The position numbers were made by a program, and so were the translations under genes. Source: JAJTHC01 sp044348005 (lineage in GTDB: Bacteria; Cyanobacteriota; Vampirovibrionia; Vampirovibrionales; JAJTHC01). From it: a stretch of DNA of 64,000 nt. The notes beneath the pieces are model-generated. The model was given only the letters and a program-made list of their open reading frames with translations, searched no databases and had not been told where the DNA came from. Position 1 is the first letter of the stretch. Every line of letters begins with the position of its first letter. Below, piece after piece: positions 52,387 through 61,089 of this stretch. Location of the stretch: assembly GCA_044348005.1 (NCBI GenBank), contig JBIKTR010000002.1, forward strand, positions 124,001 through 188,000, given 5' to 3'.

Positions 52387-53844
52387 CTAAGCATCCAAGG
52401 CTTCTTTGACCAACGCATTCACCGTTTCAGGGTTGGCGCGACCTTGCGTGGCTTTCATGGTTTGGCCCACAAAAAAGCCAAACAACTTGTCTTTCCCGCT
52501 TTTGTACGCCGTCACATTGTCAGGGTTTTGCGCCACAATGCCAGCGATAATCGCTTTTAGTTCGTCCACATTGTCGAGCTGTTTAAGCCCCAAGGAGTCA
52601 ATCAGCACAGAAGGCAACCCCCCTTTTTCAAGCATCACGGGCAAGAGCTTTTTGGCAATGGCAGAACTTACGTCTTTTTGAGCCGTCAAATTAGCGAGTT
52701 CGGCAAGGGCTTCAGGGGTTAGGGCGGTTTCATCGATCGCTTTTTTCTCGTTTTTCAAAAGCCCTGTAATATCGCCTTGCAAGTAGTTCGACAATATTTT
52801 GTATTCGCGACTAAAGGCTGTTGCACTCAAGAAATAATCACCGAGTTCTTTAAATTCGGTCAGCACACTTGCGTCATACTCAGAAAGGCCAAAGTCTTTC
52901 ACCAAGCGGGCTTGACGCTCATGCGGCAGTTCGGGTTGAGTCGCACGAATCGCCTCAACCCAGCTTTCTTCAATATGCACGGGGGCAATATCAGGATCAG
53001 GAAAATAGCGGTAATCGTGGGCTTCTTCTTTTGAACGCATGGAAACGGTTTCGCCTTTGGCTTCATTCCACAGGCGAGATTCTTGAATGACGTTCCCTCC
53101 ACTTTCTACAATCGCGATTTGACGCTTGACTTCGGCTTCAATCGCCCGTTCAATGGAACGAAAGCTATTCATATTTTTAATTTCGGCTTTGGTGCCGTAT
53201 TCCGCCTGCCCCCACGGACGCACACTGACGTTGGCGTCGCATCGCATGGAACCTTCTTCCAAGTTACCGTCACACACGCCCAAGTAACGCACCATGTTAC
53301 GAATCAGCATCATGTATTCTTTGGCTTCTTGGGCGGATCGCATGTCTGGTTCAGAAACAATCTCCACCAAGGGCGACCCCGCACGGTTTAAATCCACCAG
53401 CGAATGGGTCGAACCATCCAAGCCAGCAGATCCCACATGAACGAGTTTACCAGCGTCTTCTTCTAAATGAGCGCGTAAGATGCGGACTTTGCGTCCGTTA
53501 GAAAGCGTCAGTTCCCCTGGCCCACAAATGGGGAAGTCGAATTGTGAAATTTGATACGCCTTCGGCAAATCAGGGTAAAAATACTGCTTTCGGTCAAACT
53601 TGGTGTAACGTGCAATCTCGCAGCCTAGTCCCAATCCCACGCGAATGGCGGATTCAACCGCTTGGCCATTGAGTACAGGCAACGCCCCAGGTAAAGCATG
53701 ACACACCACGGCGGTGTTTTGATTCGGTTCTGAACCAAAACGATTGGCAGCCGTGCTAAACAATTTGGACGCCGTATTCAACTGAACGTGTACTTCTAGC
53801 CCTAAAACCACTTCGTATTTGGGGGTAACAGCAACCGTATTCAT
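52387..53844 (-). CDS. gatB: Aspartyl/glutamyl-tRNA amidotransferase subunit B
   Basis: GatB binds misacylated Glu-tRNA-Gln or Asp-tRNA-Asn and works with GatA and GatC. Blocks present: YEVVLGLEVHVQL, TKLFSTAANRFGSEPN-type sequence, CHALPGALPVLN, FDRKQYFYPDLPKAYQISQ, DLNRAGSPLVEIVSEPD, SMRCDANVS, HDYRYFPDPD and a C-terminal YqeY-like tail domain (TAYKSGKDKLFGFFVGQTMK). ATG 53844 with AAGGAAG five bases upstream gives 485 residues; the 27 codons before it are not family sequence. Needed if no GlnRS is present; tRNA-Gln is also in this window. Confidence 0.95.
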   Translation of the reverse strand: MNTVAVTPKYEVVLGLEVHVQLNTASKLFSTAANRFGSEPNQNTAVVCHALPGALPVLNGQAVESAIRVGLGLGCEIARYTKFDRKQYFYPDLPKAYQISQFDFPICGPGELTLSNGRKVRILRAHLEEDAGKLVHVGSAGLDGSTHSLVDLNRAGSPLVEIVSEPDMRSAQEAKEYMMLIRNMVRYLGVCDGNLEEGSMRCDANVSVRPWGQAEYGTKAEIKNMNSFRSIERAIEAEVKRQIAIVESGGNVIQESRLWNEAKGETVSMRSKEEAHDYRYFPDPDIAPVHIEESWVEAIRATQPELPHERQARLVKDFGLSEYDASVLTEFKELGDYFLSATAFSREYKILSNYLQGDITGLLKNEKKAIDETALTPEALAELANLTAQKDVSSAIAKKLLPVMLEKGGLPSVLIDSLGLKQLDNVDELKAIIAGIVAQNPDNVTAYKSGKDKLFGFFVGQTMKATQGRANPETVNALVKEALDA

Positions 53845-53913
53845 GTCAACTTCCTTTTTTTTATGGGGGGCAAGGCTTTGCCCATGCTTGTGCAGACTTT
53901 TGTATAAGCATAC

Positions 53914-53953
53914 CATAAAAGTCAAACGCCCAACACAACATCGGGCGTTTGAC
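53914..53953 (-). terminator. Terminator of pyrC
   Basis: GTCAAACGCCC (53921-53931) and GGGCGTTTGAC (53943-53953) form a perfect 11-bp stem, followed on the minus strand by TTTTATGG. Confidence 0.88.
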
Positions 53954-54041
53954 GTTAATCAAAAAAATCTGTCGAACAACTATATATAGCCAAGTTTATC
54001 TTCGCATTCATGCGAAACCATACACCTACGTCCCCCTTTTT

Positions 54042-55415
54042 CTAAGGAGTGCCTGACTTTTGCGTATCCCAAAACGCCACAGGGCGTGCCGATTTTTCGA
54101 GCAAACTGCCTTCGGCCATCACCACCACGCCGTTAATGATGGTAAAGTTGACCCAGCCCTTGACGACTTTATTGTCGTAAGGACTCCACCCCACCTTCGA
54201 TTCTATCCACGCATCGGTGATCGTATGTTCAGCGTTTAAATCCACAATCGTAAAATCGGCGTCGTAGCCTAAGGCAATGCGCCCCTTGCCTTTGATGTTA
54301 AAAATACGCGCCGCCCCAGCACTGGTCAAATCCACCAAGCGCGCCAAGCTTAAACGCCCTTCATTATAATGGTTTAACATCAGCGGTACCAAAGTTTGAA
54401 CCCCTGTCAAGCCTGCGGGACTTTGCGGATAAGGCAAGGCCTTTTCTTCACGAGTATGCGGGGCATGGTCACTTCCGATCACATCCACCACGCCACGATT
54501 CACGCCCCACCACAAGCCTTCACGATCCACCTTACTGCGAATGGGGGGATTCATCTGCACCAAGCTTCCCCAGCGTTCATAATCTTCATCGCTCAGCGTC
54601 AAATGCTGAGGCGTCACTTCCACCGTGCAAACATCTTTTTGCGTGGCTAAATAAGGCATTTCATCCGCCGAAGTAATGTGCAAGACGTGAATAGGCCGTT
54701 TGGTTTCTCGCGCCAAGCGTGTGATGCGTTTGGTTGCCAACAACGCCGATTCACTATCTCTCCACTGCGGATGCAAGCGAGGGTGCAAGTCGGCTTGAGC
54801 ATTCAACCACGCCTTGCGCTCTTCTAGGCGAAAGTCGTCTTCAGCGTGAATGGCCATGCGACGCTTGCCGTGGCGCAACACCGCACGAATGGTGTCGTCA
54901 TCTCGCACGAGCAAATCGCCTGTTGAAGCGCCCATAAAGAGCTTGACGCCACAGACTCCGGGCATCTGTTCAAGGGTGGGCAGGTGTTCGATGTTGTCCG
55001 CCGCGGAACCCACGTAAAAGGCGTAGTTGCACCACGCGGTTGCTTTGGCACGATCCAACTTGTATTGCATGGCTTCGGTGGTGGTGGTGCTGGGCTTGGT
55101 GTTGGGCATTTCAAAAATGGTGGTGACCCCCCCCGCCACCGCGCCACGTGTGCCAGATTCAAGGTTTTCTTTGTGATCTAGGCCGGGTTCTCTAAAGTGG
55201 ACTTGGCTGTCAATGACACCTGGAAGTGTCGTTAAGCCTTTGCCAGAAAGACGCTTGTGAGCCCCCCAGTTTTTAAGGGACGCTTCAATGGCGACAATTT
55301 TACCGTCTAACACCCCTACATCGACTTGTTCAAGTCCGTTGGGGGTGAAGACTTCGCTGTCTTCAATAATAAGATCCAGTGCTTGGTTTTTTAAGGCGTG
55401 TGGATTCGTAAACAT
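54042..55415 (-). CDS. pyrC: Dihydroorotase (Q-x-H subfamily)
   Basis: PyrC closes the ring of dihydroorotate in pyrimidine synthesis. Amidohydrolase blocks: LPGVIDSQVHFREPGLDHKENL, FEMPNTKPSTTT, CGVKLFMGASTGDLL (metal-bridging Lys158), MAIHAEDD, LHITSADE and IGSDHAPHTREEK with the catalytic Asp. The first metal motif is Q71-V-H73 instead of H-x-H, as in a subfamily common in cyanobacteria and other bacteria, so activity is still expected. 457 residues. It has its own terminator and a separate upstream gene with a terminator, so is probably monocistronic. Confidence 0.92.
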   Translation of the reverse strand: MFTNPHALKNQALDLIIEDSEVFTPNGLEQVDVGVLDGKIVAIEASLKNWGAHKRLSGKGLTTLPGVIDSQVHFREPGLDHKENLESGTRGAVAGGVTTIFEMPNTKPSTTTTEAMQYKLDRAKATAWCNYAFYVGSAADNIEHLPTLEQMPGVCGVKLFMGASTGDLLVRDDDTIRAVLRHGKRRMAIHAEDDFRLEERKAWLNAQADLHPRLHPQWRDSESALLATKRITRLARETKRPIHVLHITSADEMPYLATQKDVCTVEVTPQHLTLSDEDYERWGSLVQMNPPIRSKVDREGLWWGVNRGVVDVIGSDHAPHTREEKALPYPQSPAGLTGVQTLVPLMLNHYNEGRLSLARLVDLTSAGAARIFNIKGKGRIALGYDADFTIVDLNAEHTITDAWIESKVGWSPYDNKVVKGWVNFTIINGVVVMAEGSLLEKSARPVAFWDTQKSGTP

Positions 55416-55446
55416 GAGGATCGTCCTTCTTATCGGGGGAATGATA

Positions 55447-55488
55447 CTAAAAGTCTATGCCATTCTCTATTAAAGAATAGCATAGACC
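55447..55488 (-). terminator. Terminator of the gene at 55523
   Basis: GTCTATGC and GCATAGAC arms, extended by ATTCT/AGAAT, form a long hairpin. On the minus strand TTTTAG follows. Confidence 0.85.
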
Positions 55489-55522
55489 TTCTTGCTTAAC
55501 AACCAAAGCATCACAGTCCGTT

Positions 55523-56320
55523 TTAGCCGTACCATCTTCTGATCGTACTTTCGTCCGAAAACATAGTTGGGTTGGCCTTTAAAAAAGTGTTTAAGGTCTC
55601 AGGTCTGGTTCCTGCCCCTTTATATTTGAAATCTATATGACCTATAACACCAGGGTTTTGATCTATTTTTTCACCAACCAGAGGCACCACGGGACTTACA
55701 TCTTCCCGACCAGGAACAGTAAACAAATAATTGCAAGGGTTTGGGTCGTGTACGTAATCTGGTTCTATATAATGGGGATTCGATAAGCCAGGAGACAAGT
55801 ATATGTTGTCACCAGGGACATATCTGACTGTCACGTGACGACTTGCGTAATCACTTCTGTCCCATTCTGATTCCCAGTGGAAATCTGCTCTGTCCCGATC
55901 ATAACCTTCACCGCCCCGGCCAATGCGTCTCATCTTATCCTTTTCTGCTAGCAAAGCTTGTTTGCCTGTTGAAAATAATTGACGAAGCCTCCCAACGTGT
56001 AAAGCAACAGGGGTTTTTTCTTGACCTTTTGGACTTATAAAGCTTAGCGCTTCAATTGAAGCCTCCTGCTGAAGGCAGAGTCTCCCATAAGCACGACTCC
56101 ATAGTGCTACTTGTTCAGCGAATGAGTTGGTGCCACTTACATGTAACGTTTCTACTTGGGTTGTGGAACTGTTGAGTCTTAATATATCAGCAATATCTGC
56201 GCATACTTCTGCTGATTCTCTTATAAGCTTCCTTCCAAAAGCAATCCTGCTTCCATGTTCTTTTTCATGACCGATAATAGTGTTATAAATATCTCGAACT
56301 AATGCAGAATCTGTAACCAA
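55523..56320 (-). CDS. Unknown protein, frame broken from its likely start by a G18/C18 tract
   Basis: The long frame encodes 265 residues from TTG 56320, which has no ribosome-binding site. The natural start is ATG 56403, with AGGA seven bases upstream, reading Met-Lys-Thr-Gly-Pro-Pro... into the C18 tract (56375-56392). The two frames are off by one base: one more C would give one continuous protein of about 293 residues with a poly-Pro head and a Ser/Gln/Ala-rich linker. The body has H18-E-K-E-H22, an HExxH pattern that could be a zincin site but sits in a charged context, and a Tyr/Pro/Asp-rich C-terminal half. Not recognised. It has its own terminator. Confidence 0.68.
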   Translation of the reverse strand: MVTDSALVRDIYNTIIGHEKEHGSRIAFGRKLIRESAEVCADIADILRLNSSTTQVETLHVSGTNSFAEQVALWSRAYGRLCLQQEASIEALSFISPKGQEKTPVALHVGRLRQLFSTGKQALLAEKDKMRRIGRGGEGYDRDRADFHWESEWDRSDYASRHVTVRYVPGDNIYLSPGLSNPHYIEPDYVHDPNPCNYLFTVPGREDVSPVVPLVGEKIDQNPGVIGHIDFKYKGAGTRPETLNTFLKANPTMFSDESTIRRWYG

Positions 56321-56374
56321 AACACCTTGTCGAGCTGATGAGGCAGGGGACGACTGGGCTTGAGGGCTAAATGC

Positions 56375-56392
56375 GGGGGGGGGGGGGGGGGG
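56375..56392 (-). other. G18 (C18 on coding strand) homopolymer tract
   Basis: Eighteen G's followed by CCC on the + strand lie eight bases inside the ATG at 56403. At this length the frame is off; C19 (or C16) would restore it. The position directly after a good ribosome-binding site and ATG is what a translational contingency locus would show. A tract this long is also the most error-prone sequence in the window. Confidence 0.8.
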
Positions 56393-56552
56393 CCCGTTTT
56401 CATGGTATTTTCCTATTGTTTACACTAAGTTAAGAGAAAGAGGGAGCCTCGTTGATTCTAGGCGACCTAACATTTGTAAAAAAACCACAAAATTATTTTT
56501 GAAACCCCAAGGCATCAAACGCTTACAAAACGTTACAAAACCATTTTCTATT

Positions 56553-58220
56553 CTACCCTAATTTTACCTTCAAAACGTAATCTAGCCAAGACAATAAGGG
56601 AAGTAATTTATACGGCTTGGGCAAAAACGCTTGCGCCCCATGAATCAACGCATTTTCCACGTCGTCATGGTTACAAGTCGCTAAAAACACGGTGTGCGGG
56701 GCCTGTTCTTTTAAGCGAAGTAAGTCTTGCCAAGGGTTTTCATCCTCTGAATGAGACTCTTTACGGGCGGTTTCAATGTACGGATCCACCACCATGGCAG
56801 TCGGCATCCGCTGTTGAATGGCCACAAGCGCATCGCTCACACTGGGCATCACATCCACTTCAATGCCGTTCATGCTAATGGTTTGTTCGAGTAAAAAGGC
56901 CAGCGCTGCATCCGCTTCCACCACAATCACATAGGGAACAGGTGGCGCGTGCAACTTCATGGCCTCCGCGTCTTCAGGCGTAGAAAATAAGAAACGATCG
57001 CTTAAGGTGGCACTTTCATGCGAAGGGATTTGAGCCAAGGCTTTTAACGCCAACTGCAAGCCTTTAGAAATAACGGGCGTTAAATGATGAAACGGCGTGA
57101 CATTGGTATACAATACCCCTGTTCCCACCCGCAAAGAAGGCACGCGCGTAAATAGGGAATCTTGCTTCCAAATAAAAAAGCCCCGCGCCAAATCATCAGG
57201 CGACAAGAAATGCCCACAGCTGGCATCAAGCCGTTTGGTCACAATCGGCAAAATGCGCTCCAAACGCTCGGGAGTAGAAAGAACCACAAAGGTATTTTCT
57301 TCAATGTGAAACACCCAATCTGGCACATGAAGCATTTGGGCGAGAACGGCGGCACAATGTTGCACCACTTTCATTTTCGCTTCTTGCCCGTAAAGCAAGC
57401 CATAAGTATTCAACGAATCAATGTAAAACACCGCCAACGCCCAGTGTTGTTGGCTGTTGGGGTGAGGCAACGCCACGTTTGCTTCTGTTAGGGACGCTTG
57501 TTCGACTGGTTCGGCGGGGGGGGCGACTTGCACGCCTAGGCCTTGGCGAATCCGGCGGTTAAACATCCGTTCAAGCAAATCCGCGTTGGGCTGCCGCGTC
57601 AACGGCGATTGATATTGATCCAAGTGACGACGAATATGAGACAACACCCGAATGCACAGCTCTTCGCTGGACATATTGGTGTCCAACAATTCATCGGCGC
57701 CTTGCACCAAGGATTGAATGCGATCTTCTTCCACTTCCCCATAACTGAGGTTCAAAATAACCGTGCGAAACCCTTCATGCACCGACCATTGACGAATGTG
57801 CCGAGTCATTTCTAAGGGAGACAACACCTCTTCTAAATCTGGGTGAAACAGCGGACTCATCCGTTCAATAAAGGTGTCATCGCTACTGTGAGAAACGGCT
57901 TCTAATAAGTGGTAGCCAGGGGCATCAATTAATACGGCATCTGGCAGAGTTTGAAAATACACCTGTTGTAACGCTTCCATCGAAGCGGGATGCACCAAGC
58001 GCACCGCAATCACTTCATCTCCTTGAATGCCTGTGGTAAAGGTATGCAAGTAATGATGATAACTGCCCCATTGGGCGTGGGCGTCCTCGTCATTGGCCTG
58101 TTTTTCTAGCACTTCAAAGCTTCGTGCCGAAGGCAAAACCGTTTCTTCCACTTCATGGAAGGTAAAGGGCGTTACCACCAGCAGTTCTTGAAGTTTTTGA
58201 AAGTGATGAATCGTGGTCAC
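56553..58220 (-). CDS. Receiver / degenerate GGDEF / receiver protein
   Basis: This 555-residue soluble protein has three parts. Residues about 1-205 look receiver-like but with changed acidic positions. Residues about 245-420 resemble a GGDEF domain (LAVFYIDSLNTYGLLYGQEAKMKVV...) in which the GGDEF loop is replaced by FHIEENTFVVL, so cyclase activity is unlikely. Residues about 430-555 are a receiver domain (YVIVVEADAALAFLLEQT) with VVDPYIET as the Asp site and FLPKPYK as the Lys site. It lies 69 bp downstream of a histidine kinase on the same strand and may be its partner. Domain calls come from pattern only. Confidence 0.72.
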   Translation of the reverse strand: MTTIHHFQKLQELLVVTPFTFHEVEETVLPSARSFEVLEKQANDEDAHAQWGSYHHYLHTFTTGIQGDEVIAVRLVHPASMEALQQVYFQTLPDAVLIDAPGYHLLEAVSHSSDDTFIERMSPLFHPDLEEVLSPLEMTRHIRQWSVHEGFRTVILNLSYGEVEEDRIQSLVQGADELLDTNMSSEELCIRVLSHIRRHLDQYQSPLTRQPNADLLERMFNRRIRQGLGVQVAPPAEPVEQASLTEANVALPHPNSQQHWALAVFYIDSLNTYGLLYGQEAKMKVVQHCAAVLAQMLHVPDWVFHIEENTFVVLSTPERLERILPIVTKRLDASCGHFLSPDDLARGFFIWKQDSLFTRVPSLRVGTGVLYTNVTPFHHLTPVISKGLQLALKALAQIPSHESATLSDRFLFSTPEDAEAMKLHAPPVPYVIVVEADAALAFLLEQTISMNGIEVDVMPSVSDALVAIQQRMPTAMVVDPYIETARKESHSEDENPWQDLLRLKEQAPHTVFLATCNHDDVENALIHGAQAFLPKPYKLLPLLSWLDYVLKVKLG

Positions 58221-58289
58221 AAAGGGTAAATCCTTTTAACTAGGGGTTGTCGGGAATAATCGTCAGGCCAGCGGGGCAACTGTTTTTCT

Positions 58290-59441
58290 TTAAAAAGAAG
58301 GGTCTTCTTCAGGGGCTTCGCCGCTGAGTAAAATACTTTTGCGGTACTGGTTTTGCCTTTCAAGGGTATTCAACGGTACTGTAAACCAAAATCGAGAGCC
58401 CTTGCCCACTTCGCTTTCCACCCCAATTTGGCCGCCCATGCGTTGCACAATGGTTTTGGTAATATATAGCCCCAACCCTGAACCTTCCACCTGTTGGGTC
58501 ATGTGGTTGGCGGTGCGGTAAAACTTGCTAAATAACTTGGCCAACTGCGCTTCATTGATGCCGTCGCCTTGATCCGCCACCACGATTTTGACAAAGCGTT
58601 GGGGATCTTCCTTAAAACGTTCGGCGCAAACGCTAATCGTCTTAACCGCAGGGGAATACTTGACGGCGTTGTCCATTAAATTAAGCAACACTTGTTCTAG
58701 GCTATCAGGTTCTGCCCAAAGGCTTTCACTGGTTTCAATGCCTTGAAAAATAAAGCGTGTTTCTACTTCGACGCCTTTGCCTTGTAACGCGCCATTGACT
58801 TTTGAAATAATATCGCTTAACAACACAGGACGGGCCTGCGGTTTTTTCTGTTCTTGGCCCAATTTGGAAATAATCAAGATATTTTCCACCATGCGAGAGA
58901 GGCGATCCGATTGATCTCGAATGATTTTGATGAATCGGGTTTGTTGCTCTGGCGCGAGTTTTGGCCCGTAATGAAGCATCGTGTCTGCAAAACCCCGAAT
59001 GCTCGTCAACGGCGTGCGAAATTCGTGAGACATGATGGAGACAAAATCGTGGTGGGCTTGGGTCAGGGCGACATCTTCTTGAAAGGGGCTAATAAGGCCT
59101 AGCACATGGGGTTTCCCGTCTAGGGTGAGGGCTTCAAGCGTCATTTTATAGCGTTCATTTTTCAATGAACGGCAGGTCAGTGCGAGAGGCAACTTTTCTT
59201 GCAACAGGCTGTGCCATTGCCGAGGCTGTTTCCCGCTTATGGTGTCTAGCGTAAACAGGTGATCCAGCAAAACGGCCTTTTCAGCGGGGGGGTCGGCGTC
59301 TTCGCTGGCTGTAAAGGGTCGTAAAGCCTCGTTCACAAACACTGGGGCTGTTAAATCGTCAAAAGCGCTAATAAACACGGGAAAAGGCAAGGCATTAAAC
59401 ACTGGGCAGGCTTGTTCTAGGCGTATGGATTGTTCAGACAT
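58290..59441 (-). CDS. Cytoplasmic sensor histidine kinase with PAS-like domain
   Basis: The 383-residue product has an N-terminal PAS-like sensor (about 10-120; PVFNALPFPVFISAFDDLTAPVFVNEALRPF), then HisKA with HDFVSIMSHEFRTPLTSIRGF and phosphoacceptor His139. HATPase follows with LLNLMDNAVKYSP (N box), VADQGDGI (G1) and GSGLGLYITKTIVQRMGG (G2). No membrane helix. ATG 59441 with GGGGGAA upstream is preferred to 15 extra codons. It precedes the REC/GGDEF/REC gene and may signal to it. Confidence 0.92.
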   Translation of the reverse strand: MSEQSIRLEQACPVFNALPFPVFISAFDDLTAPVFVNEALRPFTASEDADPPAEKAVLLDHLFTLDTISGKQPRQWHSLLQEKLPLALTCRSLKNERYKMTLEALTLDGKPHVLGLISPFQEDVALTQAHHDFVSIMSHEFRTPLTSIRGFADTMLHYGPKLAPEQQTRFIKIIRDQSDRLSRMVENILIISKLGQEQKKPQARPVLLSDIISKVNGALQGKGVEVETRFIFQGIETSESLWAEPDSLEQVLLNLMDNAVKYSPAVKTISVCAERFKEDPQRFVKIVVADQGDGINEAQLAKLFSKFYRTANHMTQQVEGSGLGLYITKTIVQRMGGQIGVESEVGKGSRFWFTVPLNTLERQNQYRKSILLSGEAPEEDPSF

Positions 59442-59486
59442 AGGACGTTCCCCCCTGCTTTGCTTATTTTTAGGGCTTATTTTCAA

Positions 59487-59640
59487 CCGATCACCCTCTA
59501 CACGCTAGTGTAGCACAACTATAGAAGTCGTGTTTCTAGTATGGCGTATTTCTCCACCGTCTTCAAGAAATCTTTGGATTTTCTTAATACTCTAAAAAAC
59601 GATGCCGACGTTCAGCCCCGCCATATAAAAATGGCCTAAT
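59487..59640. other. Intergenic DNA upstream of the histidine kinase
   Basis: No gene. It must hold the leftward promoter of the kinase pair. AACTATAG at about 59518 is half of the CTATAGTG word. Nothing else stands out. Confidence 0.45.
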
Positions 59641-59776
59641 TTCCGACCCACAAAAGTCGGTTTTCGACCCACGAAAGTCTGATTTTTGGCCACAAAAGTC
59701 GGTTTTCTGGCCACGAAAGTCGGTTTTCTGGCCACGAAAGTCGACTTTTTGACCCACGAAAGTCTGTTTTTTACTC
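59641..59776. repeat. 21-bp direct-repeat array 3
   Basis: About six units in the same orientation as array 1: GTCGGTTTTCTGGCCACGAA plus A is present twice in a row (59698-59739), with variants GTCGGTTTTCGACCCACGAA, GTCTGATTTTTGGCCACAAA and a 22-bp GTCGACTTTTTGACCCACGA. It is shorter and more varied than array 2. It continues into the conserved flank at 59777. No spacers. Confidence 0.93.
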
Positions 59777-59885
59777 GATTTTCAAGGAATTTTCTGAGTG
59801 TGTGAAGGGCTGTTAAAAAAAGCCACTCTTTTTTAGTATACCCTATTTTTAAGCCCTTTGCCCAGTGCCTAAACCCCACGATTTT
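59777..59885. repeat. Conserved flank of repeat array 3
   Basis: Highly similar along its length to 11030-11139, including GATTTTCAAGGAAT, TGTTAAAAAAAGCCACTCTT, AGTATACCCTATTTTT, GCCCAGTG and TAAACCCCACGATTTT. The array and its flank therefore form one unit that has been copied. Confidence 0.9.
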
Positions 59886-59963
59886 AACCCCAAGTCAGCT
59901 TGCCTAGAGCGTCACTCCTTAGCCCTCTCTTGAAGCAGAAAGAACAGACGTTCTTCAAAGGTG

Positions 59964-60797
59964 TTATAAAAGCCCTTGCAACAAAAACCGTAACACCTTA
60001 ATGTGATCCTGATAATGTTGGCTCATAAACGTTTGCATCGACGGTAAAAAGGCCATTAACGCCCACAACCCCAGCATGATTTTTAGGGGGGCCGCCACCA
60101 TAAACACGTTCATTTGAGGCATCAACTTTGAAATATACCCCAACGCCACTTCCACCATAAATAACAAGGCCTGAACAGGCGCCGCCAACATAACCCCCGT
60201 ACTAAACATGCCGGCTGAAACCACAATCATTCGTTCACTAAACAGGCCCATTTTACCGAGCGCGGGCATTAAATGTAACGGCACCAGTTCAAAACTACTA
60301 TGTAAACTCAACAACACCCAATGATGAATGCCCAATACCATAAAAAGCACCAAGGCGTATTGAGACAACGCATTGCCTAAAATCGGAGCATTGACCCCAG
60401 AAGCGGGATCCAAGGCGTTGGCCATGCTTAAGCCCATTTGTTGTGAAAGGCTTTCGCCCGCGATGTGAAAGGCATCCATCACATATTTCATCACCAGCCC
60501 CATCATCAAGCCCAGCGCGAGTTCTTTAAAAATAAAGGGCAGTAAATGCGATATATCCATCGGCACCCACTGAAGTTGTTGCACCTGCTGAGGCAGCGTC
60601 AGGGTCAAATAAAAAATTACCGCCGTACTTAAGGCAAACCACACCCGCAGTTGCATCGGAAACGCCGGATGATTAAAAAACGGCGCCACCATAAACAAGC
60701 CCGTAATGCGACAAAACACCAAAAACGTGGCAATTAAATGAGGCATAGAAAGCCACTGCACCAAATCACTGCCTAAGGCTTGTGCGCCTGTGGTCAT
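59964..60797 (-). CDS. fliR: Flagellar export apparatus protein FliR
   Basis: FliR is part of the membrane export gate with FliP and FliQ. The 277-residue product has about six hydrophobic segments and the family blocks FLVFCRITGLFMVAPFFNHPAFPMQLR, FKELALGLMMGLV, GESLSQQMGLSMANALDPASG and SAGMFSTGVMLAAPVQALLFMVEVALGYISKLMPQMNVFM. It starts two bases after the fliQ stop. The 3' side leads to repeat array 3. Confidence 0.94.
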   Translation of the reverse strand: MTTGAQALGSDLVQWLSMPHLIATFLVFCRITGLFMVAPFFNHPAFPMQLRVWFALSTAVIFYLTLTLPQQVQQLQWVPMDISHLLPFIFKELALGLMMGLVMKYVMDAFHIAGESLSQQMGLSMANALDPASGVNAPILGNALSQYALVLFMVLGIHHWVLLSLHSSFELVPLHLMPALGKMGLFSERMIVVSAGMFSTGVMLAAPVQALLFMVEVALGYISKLMPQMNVFMVAAPLKIMLGLWALMAFLPSMQTFMSQHYQDHIKVLRFLLQGLL

Positions 60798-60799
60798 GG

Positions 60800-61087
60800 C
60801 TAGCTATTTCCTGTGGCTTGGGCCAGTTCTAGCATAAGCGCGAACATTTTTTGGGTGTGTTGTAAGAGCTGTTGAAGCATCCACGGGGCCATAAACACCA
60901 GCACAAGCCCACTCACCAGTAGTTTTGGCACAAACGTCAACGTGGATTCCTGTAATTGCGTGACGGTTTGCACCAGTGAAACCAGAGTCCCCACTAAAAG
61001 CCCTGTTATCAATAAAGGCGAAGAAATCAGTAGGGTGGCCCACAACGTTTCTTTCAGTAAGTCTAAAAACACCGCTTCGTTAATCAT
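60800..61087 (-). CDS. fliQ: Flagellar export apparatus protein FliQ
   Basis: This 95-residue protein has two transmembrane helices: LLKETLWATLLISSPLLITGLLVGTLVSLVQ (with the usual GL-x-VG-x-x-x-x-x-Q-x-x-TQ pattern, then TQLQESTLTFVPK) and LLVSGLVLVFMAPWMLQQLL. It is tightly packed between fliP and fliR with two-base gaps. The length is normal. Confidence 0.95.
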   Translation of the reverse strand: MINEAVFLDLLKETLWATLLISSPLLITGLLVGTLVSLVQTVTQLQESTLTFVPKLLVSGLVLVFMAPWMLQQLLQHTQKMFALMLELAQATGNS

Positions 61088-61089
61088 GC

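Noticed and set aside
59592..59879. Open frame of 95 codons across array 3
   Set aside because: Also produced by the repeat period; the non-repeat ends do not resemble each other between loci as protein.
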